IMG/VR virus record: IMGVR_UViG_3300026078_000045
Location: 1-43,205 of that record
Length of the DNA: 43,205 nucleotides
Origin: a virus
Strand: one strand, 5' to 3'
Shown here: positions 24,197 through 32,434 of the stretch, piece by piece
Layout: each line of letters opens with the position of its first letter
How positions within the stretch are numbered: the stretch's first letter is position 1
Notes under the pieces: model-generated
Database searches by the model: none
What the model was told of the DNA's origin: nothing
What the model saw: the letters and a program-made list of their open reading frames with translations, nothing else
Program-made: the position numbers and the translations under genes

Positions 24197-25903
24197 TCAG
24201 ACGCGGATCCCTTCCGAGCGGCCCGCGTTCTCCACCAGGTCCGGGTCGTTCGGGGTGACGACGGTGCCGCTGATGTCCTCGACCTGCTGGCCGAGGGTTT
24301 CGGTGCTGCCCATCGGCGGGGCGAGGCTGATGCGGGCGCGGCCGAACAGATCCAAGCCGGCTTCGCCCTTGATGGCGCCGACTTCCTCGGCGACCTGGTC
24401 GGGGGTCCAGTCGGGGTGGACCATGGCGACGAGGGTTTCGAGGCTGGCGGCTTGGGCGTTGTGGAGGGTGAGCGCGGTCTGCGCGAGCTCGGCGGTGGAG
24501 GGCAGCACGGCGTCGGGGAACGTGACGTCGGGCCGAATCGGCGTGATCTTCGCGCGGTAGTAGGCGGCGTCCATGCACATCAGGGTGTAGACGATCTCTG
24601 CAACGCGCGGCCGCCGATAGTTGATCTTCTTGCTGCGGGTCAGCAGCGTCCTGCGCTCGCGCGACTCGACCTCGGTCGCGGTCATCGCCGTGTTGCCGGT
24701 CTCGCCGAACGTCTGCTCCGAGTAGCCGGCCCGCGTGACCGCCTCGCCGATCAGCTGGTTCGCGGTCTCCAGGTGCTCCTGCCATCGGATTGCGAACTGG
24801 TTCGCGGTGATCTGGGAGTTGTCCGCGGCGCCGGCGAGCATCTTCATCGGCACGAACGCCTCACGGTCCAGGTCCAGGACGGCGCCCTTGCCGGGTCCGA
24901 GGTTGTCCAGGTACGTGTCCGGCACGATCAGGCGAAGCCGCGCGAGCCGGATCTCCTTGACCCACAGCGAGTAGGTCTCGTCCAGGGCGTCCATGATGCC
25001 CTCGATGCCGGCGTAGTCGGACCGGCCGAGGTAGGCGGCCTCGGGGATGTCGCGCCAGAGCCGGTTGGGCCGCATGTTCGGGATGTAGACGACGGTGTTG
25101 GCGTCCGGCGGCAGGTCGGGCAGGTTCAGGACGCCGTCGACGGTGAGTTCGTCCAGGGCCACCGTGGCGTCGAACGCGGACAGGGGCGCGGCGGTGCCGA
25201 GCTGCTTCTGGTCGCCGTCGTAGACCTCGTGGATGATCAGGTTGTTCTGGAGGTCGTGGGTTTCCAGGTGCCGGATCACCTGGGAGCCGCTGTCGTGGAT
25301 GACGCGCCAGAACGTGACGCGCGTGAGCTTGCCGCGGGTGAACGTGGGCACCGCGGCATCGGGGTGGACGATGTCCAGCCATGCCCGGTCGGACAGGGAC
25401 GTGTCGTAGTTGGCGCGCAGGAACACGCCACTAAGCGCGGCGCAGATCTCCTCGGACTCCAGCAGCGTCGCGTGGGTGTCGTCGTCGACGAGGTCTGCGA
25501 GCCACTTCGCGGTGGCCTGGTCGTTTATCTCCGGCGGCAGCGCGAGCTCGGGCCGCTTGGCGTACAGCAGGTCGGCGGACATCGCCGAGATGTCGCCGGC
25601 GAGCGGCACGTGCAACTTCGAACGTTTCTCGCCAGCGGGGAGCCGGGCGCCCCAGAACGTGCGCTGCACCGAGCCGAGCAGGCCGGATCGGGTGCGGCCG
25701 GCGTAGCCGGTGGGGAGTGCGGACTCGCCGCTGGTGGCGAAGAAGCTCCGGCCGGTCTGGGAGTTCTCGGCGACGTTGTAGTACGTCCAGTACAGGATGT
25801 TCGGGTCGCCGGAGAACCACGCGGACCAGTACCGCATGCTGGCGAGCATGGGGCCGAGGAACGGCGGCGGCCATTCCTGCTGGGGGTTGTTGTAGAGCGC
25901 CAC
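24197..25903 (-). CDS. Portal protein (568 aa)
   Basis: GTG at 25903. Portal-type features include WTYYNVAENSQTG, VPLAGDISAMSADLLYAKRP, WRVIHDSGSQVIRHLETHD, the helical stem region RWQEHLETANQLIGEAVTRA, and GETGNTAMTATEVESRERRT, a motif seen in actinophage portals. It forms the dodecameric DNA gate of the head. The 16-bp repeat lies just upstream. Confidence 0.92.
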   Translation of the reverse strand: MALYNNPQQEWPPPFLGPMLASMRYWSAWFSGDPNILYWTYYNVAENSQTGRSFFATSGESALPTGYAGRTRSGLLGSVQRTFWGARLPAGEKRSKLHVPLAGDISAMSADLLYAKRPELALPPEINDQATAKWLADLVDDDTHATLLESEEICAALSGVFLRANYDTSLSDRAWLDIVHPDAAVPTFTRGKLTRVTFWRVIHDSGSQVIRHLETHDLQNNLIIHEVYDGDQKQLGTAAPLSAFDATVALDELTVDGVLNLPDLPPDANTVVYIPNMRPNRLWRDIPEAAYLGRSDYAGIEGIMDALDETYSLWVKEIRLARLRLIVPDTYLDNLGPGKGAVLDLDREAFVPMKMLAGAADNSQITANQFAIRWQEHLETANQLIGEAVTRAGYSEQTFGETGNTAMTATEVESRERRTLLTRSKKINYRRPRVAEIVYTLMCMDAAYYRAKITPIRPDVTFPDAVLPSTAELAQTALTLHNAQAASLETLVAMVHPDWTPDQVAEEVGAIKGEAGLDLFGRARISLAPPMGSTETLGQQVEDISGTVVTPNDPDLVENAGRSEGIRV

Positions 25904-25930
25904 GTCGGCACGGCTCCTGTGTCAGGGGTG

Positions 25931-25946
25931 GGTGCCGTGTCGGCGA
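25931..25946. repeat. Intergenic 16-bp repeat upstream of the portal gene
   Basis: It is identical to 23396-23411. It lies in the 75-base gap between the portal start and the preceding small gene. A partial copy (CCCGTGTCGGG) follows within 10 bases. Confidence 0.55.
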
Positions 25947-25978
25947 GGCGTGCCCGTGTCGGGCCGGTGGTGCGGTCG

Positions 25979-26170
25979 TCAGAGCTGGTCGCGGTTGATG
26001 ACTTCGGTGCGCGGCACAACGACGGCCAGCAGCTTCGGGCCGATCGGCTCGTTCGACCACGCGTAAGTCATCTCGTGGTCACCAGCGTGGCCAGGCGGGA
26101 GTTCGCATTCGAACGTCGTCTGCCAGTCGATGTCGGTCGTGGCGCCGCACAGCTGCTGCTCGTCGTCCAC
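25979..26170 (-). CDS. Small zinc-binding-type protein (63 aa)
   Basis: GTG at 26170. LCGATTDIDWQTTFECELPP is followed by GHAGDHE, giving the C....C.LP.GH.G.H pattern of a small zinc-binding module frequent in actinophages. Function unknown. Confidence 0.75.
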   Translation of the reverse strand: MDDEQQLCGATTDIDWQTTFECELPPGHAGDHEMTYAWSNEPIGPKLLAVVVPRTEVINRDQL

Positions 26171-26171
26171 G

Positions 26172-26576
26172 TCAGTCCGCCCATGCCGGGTTGTAGTCGG
26201 TGTGGGCGGAGTAAGGCGCGGCCAGCTCGGTCAGCACGCCTTCGAGCGCGCGAACTCTGACGGCAGCGATCGTCATCTGGTCTTGGCCAACGGCGAAGGA
26301 GTCGGCGGCCGCGGCTGCCTGGAGGCGGTCGTAGTCGGCGGCGAACCTGCTGTAGATCGCGATGACTCCTCGGACTGCTTCCACCTCGGCCAGCACGCGC
26401 GCGGGGTCGTGGCTGCGCAGGTACAGCGGCACGATTCCGTACCGCCATCCCGGCTCGTGAGCTTCGCCTAGGACACCCATAAGCGCGTCGAACTGATCCC
26501 CGACCGCGTGTTGAACGTGGCGCGCCAGCTGCTCGCGTTCGTCCAGCCGCGCGGTCAGGAAGGCGACGATGTCCAT
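26172..26576 (-). CDS. DUF6221 family protein (134 aa)
   Basis: It begins MDIVAFLTARLDEREQLAR and contains RSHDPARVLAEVEAVRGVIA, the hallmark of DUF6221, a family common in actinomycetes and their phages. Role unknown. TGATG overlap with the preceding gene. Confidence 0.82.
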   Translation of the reverse strand: MDIVAFLTARLDEREQLARHVQHAVGDQFDALMGVLGEAHEPGWRYGIVPLYLRSHDPARVLAEVEAVRGVIAIYSRFAADYDRLQAAAAADSFAVGQDQMTIAAVRVRALEGVLTELAAPYSAHTDYNPAWAD

Positions 26577-26854
26577 CAGCCGAAGGTACCGCCCGGGACC
26601 TGCCCGGGCTGTGCGATCAGCAGCGGCTGCGGGCCGACCTTCAGCTCGTGCCGGATGTCGCACAGCAGCATGCCCTGGACCATGACGGTACCGGGGAGCG
26701 GCTCGAGCGGTTCGCGGCCGAGGGCGACGGCCTGCTTGGCGTCGATGACGCAGCCGGTGCAGGGCAGCGCCTGGATGTCCGGCTGCACGACCACGGTCGG
26801 CCGGGCTTCGGGTGCGGGCGCGGACAGCTTCGCGATCAGGTCATCGGCGCTCAC
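26576..26854 (-). CDS. Hypothetical protein (92 aa)
   Basis: GTG at 26854 in a GTGA overlap. It contains ALPCTGCVIDAKQAVALGRE and MVQGMLLCDIRHELKVGPQP. A CxxC and a later CDIRH could bind metal. No family recognised. Confidence 0.7.
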   Translation of the reverse strand: MSADDLIAKLSAPAPEARPTVVVQPDIQALPCTGCVIDAKQAVALGREPLEPLPGTVMVQGMLLCDIRHELKVGPQPLLIAQPGQVPGGTFG

Positions 26855-27069
26855 GAGGTGGCCGCCGCTCGGGCCGCGGCGATCAGGCGGTGCGCCGGGA
26901 CAACAGCGGCCGGCACGTCGCCGTCCATGAAGCGCACGTAGTTGTCCTCGGCCACGATGTCGTCGCAGGTGATTGCGAGCGGCTGGCCGATGCCGTCGAT
27001 CTGGACGGCGTAGTTGACCCGCTGCTTGGCGACGGGGCTGATCTCGTCGTTAGAACTCATGTTCGACAT
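26851..27069 (-). CDS. Hypothetical protein after the terminase (72 aa)
   Basis: ATG at 27069 lies one base after the terminase stop; ATG at 27060 is an alternative. Neither has a clear Shine-Dalgarno, so translation is probably coupled. The sequence (VNYAVQIDGIGQPLAITCDD, YVRFMDGDVPAAVVPAHRLI) suggests a small beta domain. Function unknown. Confidence 0.65.
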   Translation of the reverse strand: MSNMSSNDEISPVAKQRVNYAVQIDGIGQPLAITCDDIVAEDNYVRFMDGDVPAAVVPAHRLIAAARAAATS

Positions 27070-27070
27070 G

Positions 27071-28327
27071 CTACGCGGCGAGAGCGAACAGGTCGATTGC
27101 GTGGGACCAGTCGGCGCGGGTGGTGTGCAGGGCGTACCGCAGCGCGTCGGGGCCGTGGTCGGCAACCTTCAGCGGCTTGTCTTCGCCGATCAGCTGAGCT
27201 TTCGGATCCCAGGAGTAGCCGGACATCTCGTCGATCAGGGCCTTGCAGGCCTTCGAGATCCGAAGCCGGTCGTTGCCGAGGACGTTCGACACGGTCCTGA
27301 TCCCGTCCAGGACGTCGTTGTCGGCCGGCCACGACGGCGTGCCGTCCTGGTGCAGCTGCACCCGGAACGAGGCCGCTGACGGGTCGACGACGACGTACCG
27401 CGGGGCGACGCCGCGGAACTCTGTGCGCGGGATCCGGGCGGTCGCCAGGAAGCGCCTGAAGGCCTCGGAGTAGGCCTTGTCGGTGAGCTGCCGCTGAGCC
27501 TTCGCCGACTCGTACCGGTATTCGGCGGTGACGTACAGGCGTTTGTCGGCGGCGCGGCCGACAAGGACGGCGTGGAACGGGTTGGAGGTGCCGTAGTCCA
27601 CGCCAGTGACGATCCAGTCGAGGATCGGCGGGATTCGCGCGGGTGCGACGAGGTGTTGTTCGTGGTCGAACATGTCGTAGATGGCGCCTTCGGCGGCGAC
27701 CCACTTGCCGAGGATGAATCGCTGGTACCACAGGCCGACGTAGCTGCGTTTGAGGTGGGCGACGTAGTCGGGTTCGAGGAACGGGTTGTCGTCGAGGGTG
27801 AAGTGCCAGCTGCGGACGCTGGGGTTGTTGCCGGTGAGCCATTCGGTGCGCAGCCAGTGCGCCGGCGAGTCCGGGTTTGTCGTCGCGAAGATCTTCGCGC
27901 CGGGTGTGGATTGCCGCGCCACCAGCTGGTTCCAGAAGTCGCGCGGCAGCACCGTGGCCTCGTCGACGTACGCGCCGGCACCCGTGAGCCCGCGGACTTT
28001 CGGCTCGGCCTTAGCGTCGTTGGCGCCGATGACGTGGATTTCGCGGCCCAGGATCGATCCGGTCGGGGCGCCGGCGGTGTAGGTGACCGAGCGGGCGACG
28101 GTGGCGCCGACAATGCCGGGGTCCATCAGCGGCGCGAACACGTTGCGGTAGGCCGAGTGCGTGGTCTTGCCGATGACGGCGAGTTCGCCGCGGCGCGGCG
28201 CGGTCTTGACGTAGGCGAGCCACCGCATCAGCGAACTGATCGTCTTGCCGGACCGGACCGCGCCTTCCCAGATGTTGATCCTGGCGTCGGACTCGCAGTA
28301 GGCGGTGATCTGCTTCGGCGAGAGCAC
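27071..28327 (-). CDS. Terminase large subunit (418 aa)
   Basis: GTG at 28327 overlaps the small subunit stop. The ATPase domain has Walker A GAVRSGKT (residues about 22-29) and Walker B AYVDEAT. The RNase H-like nuclease domain has GVDYGTSNPFHAVLV, VVDPSA and DHGPDALRYAL with the metal-binding Asp residues. It packages DNA into the head through the portal. It is of the PBSX/Terminase_6 type. Confidence 0.95.
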   Translation of the reverse strand: MLSPKQITAYCESDARINIWEGAVRSGKTISSLMRWLAYVKTAPRRGELAVIGKTTHSAYRNVFAPLMDPGIVGATVARSVTYTAGAPTGSILGREIHVIGANDAKAEPKVRGLTGAGAYVDEATVLPRDFWNQLVARQSTPGAKIFATTNPDSPAHWLRTEWLTGNNPSVRSWHFTLDDNPFLEPDYVAHLKRSYVGLWYQRFILGKWVAAEGAIYDMFDHEQHLVAPARIPPILDWIVTGVDYGTSNPFHAVLVGRAADKRLYVTAEYRYESAKAQRQLTDKAYSEAFRRFLATARIPRTEFRGVAPRYVVVDPSAASFRVQLHQDGTPSWPADNDVLDGIRTVSNVLGNDRLRISKACKALIDEMSGYSWDPKAQLIGEDKPLKVADHGPDALRYALHTTRADWSHAIDLFALAA

Positions 28328-28839
28328 TACGCGTCCGGCTCAGGTTGCTGCTGCTCGGCGTAGGCGCGGCGCACCGCGACGTCGAACGCGAGCACGATCT
28401 CGCCGGCGTCGTCGTGGTTGTCGCGGGAGCGGTAGTCGGCCAGGCGCAGCTCGGCACCGGACGCTGCTGTGGCGGCGCGCATCAGGTCGGCGAGGTCGCG
28501 GGCCGGCGGCCGCGTGGTTTTCCACCGCTGCACCTTGCCCTCGGATCCGGCCGGCTGCGCATGCTCGTACTCGGCGGCCATACGCTGCTGGATCTCGTCG
28601 ACCAGCTCCAGGTACCGCTGCTGCTGCGCGGCCCGGCGTGCCGCAAAGTCCACCTTCTGCGCGGCCACGGCGGCCGCTGTGCGCGTCCGGTCCCAGGACA
28701 GGCCTGCTTTCATCGCGGCCCGCCGAACGCTCGTCAGCGGCCGCCCCAGCGCCTTCGCGGTGGCGTTCAGCGACAGACCGGCGGCGTGATGCTGCCGAAT
28801 CTGCTCAACCTCCTCGGCGGTAATCGGCCTGCCTGCCAT
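28327..28839 (-). CDS. Terminase small subunit (170 aa)
   Basis: The N-terminal helix-turn-helix (ITAEEVEQIRQHHAAGLSLN, ATAKALGRPLTSVRRAAMKA) should recognise the packaging site. A basic helical region and an acidic tail follow. It directly precedes the large subunit, with a one-base overlap, and is the first gene of the late block. Confidence 0.85.
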   Translation of the reverse strand: MAGRPITAEEVEQIRQHHAAGLSLNATAKALGRPLTSVRRAAMKAGLSWDRTRTAAAVAAQKVDFAARRAAQQQRYLELVDEIQQRMAAEYEHAQPAGSEGKVQRWKTTRPPARDLADLMRAATAASGAELRLADYRSRDNHDDAGEIVLAFDVAVRRAYAEQQQPEPDA

Positions 28840-28907
28840 CGGACCTCGCGCGCGTGTCGGGTTTGGTATGTGCCGCGTGCTGATCGTCTCAGACGTGCGC
28901 GTTGTAG

Positions 28908-28923
28908 TCGAACATTCGTGCGA
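28908..28923 (-). promoter_or_regulatory. LexA-box-like site upstream of the terminase genes
   Basis: TCGAACATTCGTGCGA differs from TCGAAC-N4-GTTCGA at one fixed position. It lies about 70-85 bases upstream of the small terminase start. It could put late transcription under SOS control, or be chance in GC-rich DNA. Confidence 0.4.
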
Positions 28924-29036
28924 GTCGTCACCGTTAAAACGATCATGCCGCTTCGGCTCACTACGTGGCGGGATGCTCTATCCGGGCGCCGTCGCAGAAC
29001 CTTGGCCGGAAGCACGGCGGTGTCCGCCTACGTGGT

Positions 29037-29069
29037 GAAGCCCCGGCAGCCGATCGCTGCCGGGGCTTC
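29037..29069. terminator. Strong hairpin terminator at the end of the early block
   Basis: GAAGCCCCGGCAGC and GCTGCCGGGGCTTC form a perfect 14-bp stem with a 5-base loop, about 75 bases after the last early gene (stop at 29143) in the leftward direction. This is the strongest terminator seen in the window. Confidence 0.85.
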
Positions 29070-29142
29070 GTCGGGGCGTCCCTTCCCCTTCTTGCCGCTG
29101 ACCAGTCGGAGGTCCATGTCCTGACACCACCAGCGGCAAGTC

Positions 29143-29529
29143 TTAGTGTTGCGCGGCCGTTTGTGCTTGGCAGTAGCAGCGGCTGTAGATGTAGGCGCAG
29201 GTGCAGCCGTTCATCTCGATGCGTTGTTGTCGCGCGCGCTCGGTGGCTTGCTTGGTGATCGCCTCGGTGTGTTCGCGGCTGGGCCGGACGCGGGGTGCGA
29301 CGATGGCTTTGGTCAGCTGCTGCGCAAACTCCTCAGCTTCGGCTTCTGTGGGCTCGCGTAGTTCGAAGTGGCTGTTGGCAGGCGGTGTGGCTGGCAGCGG
29401 GAACACGCAGCCGCCTTGGCCAATTGGCGCGAGCGGCATGTCGCCGGTGCCCGGGCCGGCTATGTAGCCGCCGGTGGCGTACTTCGGCTTGCGCTTAATC
29501 AGGCTGCGGAGCCAGTCGGTGCCGTTCAT
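29143..29529 (-). CDS. Hypothetical protein with Cys-rich end (128 aa)
   Basis: It is the last gene of the leftward early block. KYATGGYIAGPGTGDMPLAP resembles glycine-rich linkers of phage structural proteins. The C-terminus has CTCAYIYSRCYC, four Cys in 12 residues, possibly metal binding. Function unknown. Confidence 0.75.
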   Translation of the reverse strand: MNGTDWLRSLIKRKPKYATGGYIAGPGTGDMPLAPIGQGGCVFPLPATPPANSHFELREPTEAEAEEFAQQLTKAIVAPRVRPSREHTEAITKQATERARQQRIEMNGCTCAYIYSRCYCQAQTAAQH

Positions 29530-29690
29530 TGCTCCTCCGTGGGCTCGTGTTCGGGTTGTTCGCGGGTGGGGATGCCGAGGCTGTTGACGAGTTGTTCGAT
29601 GGCGTCGACGAGTCCGTGTACAACGGGGATGCCGGCGTTGACGGGAATGACGCCGTCGTCGCGCACGACGAGCACGCCGGGCTCAGCCAC
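29526..29690 (-). CDS. Small acidic protein (54 aa)
   Basis: GTG at 29690 overlaps the previous stop, and its stop overlaps the next start (ATGA). Sequence: VRDDGVIPVNAGIPVVHGLV then a helix and an acidic tail. No family recognised. Confidence 0.65.
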   Translation of the reverse strand: MAEPGVLVVRDDGVIPVNAGIPVVHGLVDAIEQLVNSLGIPTREQPEHEPTEEQ

Positions 29691-30399
29691 GTCGCACCTC
29701 GGTTTCGTCTTCGAAGGGTTCGAGCAGGTCCCAGGCCGCTTCGTAGTCCTCGCGGGCGTAGGCCTGGGCGTAGTCTGCGAGACGGTCGCGTCGTAGCCAT
29801 CCGCGTTGTTCGGCGATGAAGCCGTCGTCGTCCCATTGGCCGCTGCCGGGGACCATGGAGCTGGTGCCGTTGCGGTCGGCGCGGTCGAGGCGTGAGCGGG
29901 GGAAGCCGTAGTTGAGGGCTTCGGCGCGGGTCCAGATGCCGGTGGGTGCTTCGACGTTGTTGGACCAGCCGATGTACAGGTCACGGTCGGGGGCTGCTTT
30001 GACGAGGATGCAGCGCAGCAGGGGGTTGTGGCTGGCGTGGGCTTCGGCAAGTTCGTCGCGGAGTCGGTCGGCCTCGCCGACCTTCGCGGCGAGTTCCGCC
30101 ATGGCTGCGTCGGCCTTTGCACGGGCCTCGTCGCGTTCTGCGACCGCCTGCTGGAGGTCGCCCACGCTGCACTGGTCCAGCGCGACGATGTAGCTGTCCT
30201 CCAGGCTGCGCCGTCGCTCCACCTCGCGCAGCAGCTTGCGCACGACGAACCGCGAGTAGCTGGGCAGCTCTCCGTCCTCGACGCTGGCGTTCAGCCCGGC
30301 CAGCTGCTCATCCGTGACGGGTTCGTCGTCGTACCAGCTGCCGGCGACGCCGAGTGGGAGTCGGGCGCGGCTCGGGGGCGCCGTGGTGTCGTCGCTCAT
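29683..30399 (-). CDS. Hypothetical coiled-coil protein (238 aa)
   Basis: ATG at 30399 in ATGA overlap with the PadR-like gene. An acidic N-terminus is followed by a coiled coil (about 90-125: AVAERDEARAKADAAMAELA) and a C-terminal domain with DLYIGWSNNVEAPTGIWTRA. Function unknown. Confidence 0.75.
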   Translation of the reverse strand: MSDDTTAPPSRARLPLGVAGSWYDDEPVTDEQLAGLNASVEDGELPSYSRFVVRKLLREVERRRSLEDSYIVALDQCSVGDLQQAVAERDEARAKADAAMAELAAKVGEADRLRDELAEAHASHNPLLRCILVKAAPDRDLYIGWSNNVEAPTGIWTRAEALNYGFPRSRLDRADRNGTSSMVPGSGQWDDDGFIAEQRGWLRRDRLADYAQAYAREDYEAAWDLLEPFEDETEVRRG

Positions 30400-30776
30400 T
30401 GTTCCTCCGGTCGGATCTGGTCGGCGGCCGCATGGAGGCCGCGGCGGAGGCGTTCCTCCATGACGGCGACGTCGAGCATGTGGGCGGCGCGTTCGTCGTC
30501 GGTGGGCAGCCGGTAGAGGCGGCGGCGGGGCCACGGTCCGGGCAGCCATTCGCCGACGATGCGGCGGTCGCTCTCGAGGGCGGCGAGGTCGGGGTAGATG
30601 GTGCCGGCGGGGCGGCGTAGCCGCTTGCCCAGGTCGAGGGCGGGGGTTGGTCCGTGTTCGGTGAGGGCGCCGAGGATGGCGTAGCGGCGGCGTTCAGCTC
30701 GGCGGCCGGCGACCCGTCGGCGCGTGACGGGCGGCGCGTCTTCGGTCTCGTCGTGGTCGATGGGCTCGAAGGTCAC
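30396..30776 (-). CDS. PadR-like winged-helix regulator (126 aa)
   Basis: GTG at 30776. After a charged N-terminus the core reads RYAILGALTEHGPTPALDLG, then RPAGTIYPDLAALES and RRLYRLPTDDE. This is a PadR-type winged helix (AIL..L...G.....L........TIYP.L..LE). It may regulate phage or host genes; its target is not evident. Confidence 0.75.
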   Translation of the reverse strand: MTFEPIDHDETEDAPPVTRRRVAGRRAERRRYAILGALTEHGPTPALDLGKRLRRPAGTIYPDLAALESDRRIVGEWLPGPWPRRRLYRLPTDDERAAHMLDVAVMEERLRRGLHAAADQIRPEEQ

Positions 30777-31114
30777 TGGTCGCTCGCCTTCCCGTCCGCG
30801 TCGGCGGCGCGTTCGGGCTGCTGCGGGGCGGCGCCGACGGTCTCGCCGTCTGCGGTGTCAAAGAGCGGGACTTCGCGATAGGGGTAGCCCCGGAACCAGC
30901 GGCGACCGCAGGTATCGCACTTGAGGTGCTCCTCGGTGCCGATCCAGTACTCGGTGACTCCCTTGCCGTCGCAGCGGGTGCACAGGCCAGCGGCGATACA
31001 TTCGCGGATGTAGTCGCTGGCCGGGGTGTAGGGCTCGTCGGAGAGGACCTTGCCGTTGAGGGTCACCACGGCTCGGCCGCCGCCGAGCGTCAGGACCGTT
31101 CGATGCCCGCTCAT
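30773..31114 (-). CDS. Protein with zinc-ribbon motif (113 aa)
   Basis: ATG at 31114, ATGA overlaps both sides. It contains CIAAGLCTRCDGKG and, later, LKCDTCGRRWFRGYPYREVP, giving two CxxC pairs as in a DnaJ-type or rubredoxin-like zinc ribbon. Function unknown. Confidence 0.72.
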   Translation of the reverse strand: MSGHRTVLTLGGGRAVVTLNGKVLSDEPYTPASDYIRECIAAGLCTRCDGKGVTEYWIGTEEHLKCDTCGRRWFRGYPYREVPLFDTADGETVGAAPQQPERAADADGKASDQ

Positions 31115-31569
31115 ATGCCGCTCGTCTCGGCCAACGCGGCGATTCGGTCGGCGAAGCGGGCGATCAGCGCGTCGGTCTCGGCCCAGCCTCGGCCGCCCTG
31201 GCTGTAGGCCGTCCGCAGCTCCGCCACCACCCGCGTGTCCGCCTCGCGTTCGGCCTCCAGTTCCGCGACCCGCGCGGCGAGGGCGTCGCGCTCGGCCTGA
31301 AGCGCGTCGGCGGCATCGTGCTCGCGTCTCCACTCGCGCACCGCCGAGTCACGCGCGCTGTCAAGGTGCGCAACCCGCTTCGCTAGGGCGTCGCGCTCGG
31401 CCAGGACGGCGCGCAGCTGCGGCTCGGTCAGGCGCACTGTGCGGTGGTCATCCCTCGCAATGAGCAGGGTGCCGTTGCGTGCCTCGTGGACGTAGGCGTG
31501 GGGGTCGCGCCAGGCGTCCGCGAACCGCTGGACCGCCTCGGCCGCCCCGTCCTGCTGCTCGCCGCTCAC
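31111..31569 (-). CDS. Hypothetical coiled-coil protein (152 aa)
   Basis: GTG at 31569 in a GTGA overlap. The second half is a long coiled coil (LQAERDALAARVAELEAERE). The first half has LIARDDHRTVRLTEPQLRAV. No family recognised. Confidence 0.7.
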   Translation of the reverse strand: MSGEQQDGAAEAVQRFADAWRDPHAYVHEARNGTLLIARDDHRTVRLTEPQLRAVLAERDALAKRVAHLDSARDSAVREWRREHDAADALQAERDALAARVAELEAEREADTRVVAELRTAYSQGGRGWAETDALIARFADRIAALAETSGI

Positions 31570-32204
31570 CGTGCGCCCCGATGCCCGCCGACGGCCTCGA
31601 TGCCGCCCTCGACGTGCAGCATGTGCGTCATCTTGTCGATGCGGTCGTACTTCGCATCGGTGGTGTGCCCGTCCCACTCGGCGTCGGTGCCGAACCGCAC
31701 GCCGGGGAACAGGTCCATGTCGTTCGGCGAGATGTGCCACGACGCCTGTCCGGTGGGCAGCTGCACGTAGATGATCGGCCAGTCGGCGTAGTCAGGGTCC
31801 GGGTTCTCGCGGAACTCGGCCGGGTAGACGGCGGCGAGCAGCGCGACGAGGTGGGCGCGCTCGCGGTAGGCGGCGGTCGTCGTGGCGCGGGCTTCGGCCA
31901 GCTCCTTGCGCTGCTGGTCGCGCTCGTCCAGCAGCGCCGGGATGACGTACAGCGAGTCCACCCAGACTGAGGCGATGTGCTCGTGCCAGGTCTCGATCAG
32001 CGGGTACGCCTCGCAGCAGTCCAGGACGTCCCACTGCGACTCGCGGTCTTCAGCGGGGTGATCGGGCGACGTGCAGCGCGGCAGGATCCCGCAGGCGGAC
32101 TCGGCATCGGTCATGACGGTGCGGTAGGCACCGTGGCCGTTGATGAACGCGATCTTCTCGCGGAGCTGTTCGGCTTCGCGGTCGCTGATGGTCTTCTCGC
32201 TCAT
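31566..32204 (-). CDS. Conserved actinophage protein with WDGHTT motif (212 aa)
   Basis: The C-terminal part has YVQLPTGQASWHISPNDMDL, then EWDGHTTDAKYDRI. This WHI...D..LF and WDGHTT.EKY.RI combination recurs in phages and actinomycetes without a known role. The middle is a helical linker. Confidence 0.78.
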   Translation of the reverse strand: MSEKTISDREAEQLREKIAFINGHGAYRTVMTDAESACGILPRCTSPDHPAEDRESQWDVLDCCEAYPLIETWHEHIASVWVDSLYVIPALLDERDQQRKELAEARATTTAAYRERAHLVALLAAVYPAEFRENPDPDYADWPIIYVQLPTGQASWHISPNDMDLFPGVRFGTDAEWDGHTTDAKYDRIDKMTHMLHVEGGIEAVGGHRGAR

Positions 32205-32434
32205 GTTCTATCTCCAGTTCTGTCGGTCTCCGCGTCCTGCGCGGGCAGGTGCGGGGGTCGGGCCTCGTTGTTCGGTGCCACCAGGTGCCACGCGCCGCCG
32301 CACTCTGGCGCCTCGCACTGCACCGGCGTGGGCCGCAGCTCCGGGTTCGACTCCTGCCCCCAGGCGTAGCGGCGTGCGTAGCGCTCGGTGCGGAAGCGCT
32401 TGCCGCCGGGGCAGCGCGGCGGGGGCGGGGTCAT
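32201..32434 (-). CDS. Small zinc-finger-like protein (77 aa)
   Basis: ATG at 32434. PRCPGGKRFRTERYARRYAW followed by CEAPECGGAWHLV suggests a C...C.C...H zinc module of a kind common in actinophage early genes. Function unknown. Confidence 0.72.
   Translation of the reverse strand: MTPPPPRCPGGKRFRTERYARRYAWGQESNPELRPTPVQCEAPECGGAWHLVAPNNEARPPHLPAQDAETDRTGDRT

Larger units (their letters stand above)
28840..29142. other. 303-base gap between early and late blocks
   Basis: No gene is visible here. It contains the early-operon terminator at 29037-29069 and a LexA-like site at 28908-28923, so it probably holds the late promoter and, being just upstream of the small terminase gene, could hold the packaging (cos or pac) site. 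An AT-richer patch lies at about 28930-28945. Confidence 0.5.

Noticed and set aside
23876-26260. 794-codon plus-strand frame opposite the portal gene
   Set aside because: Shadow of the portal and scaffold genes. No recognisable domain and no ribosome site.
28840-29142. Possible tRNA in the early/late gap
   Set aside because: The strong inverted repeat at 29037-29069 is a simple 14-bp hairpin with a 5-base loop. No cloverleaf arms or TTC loop are present.
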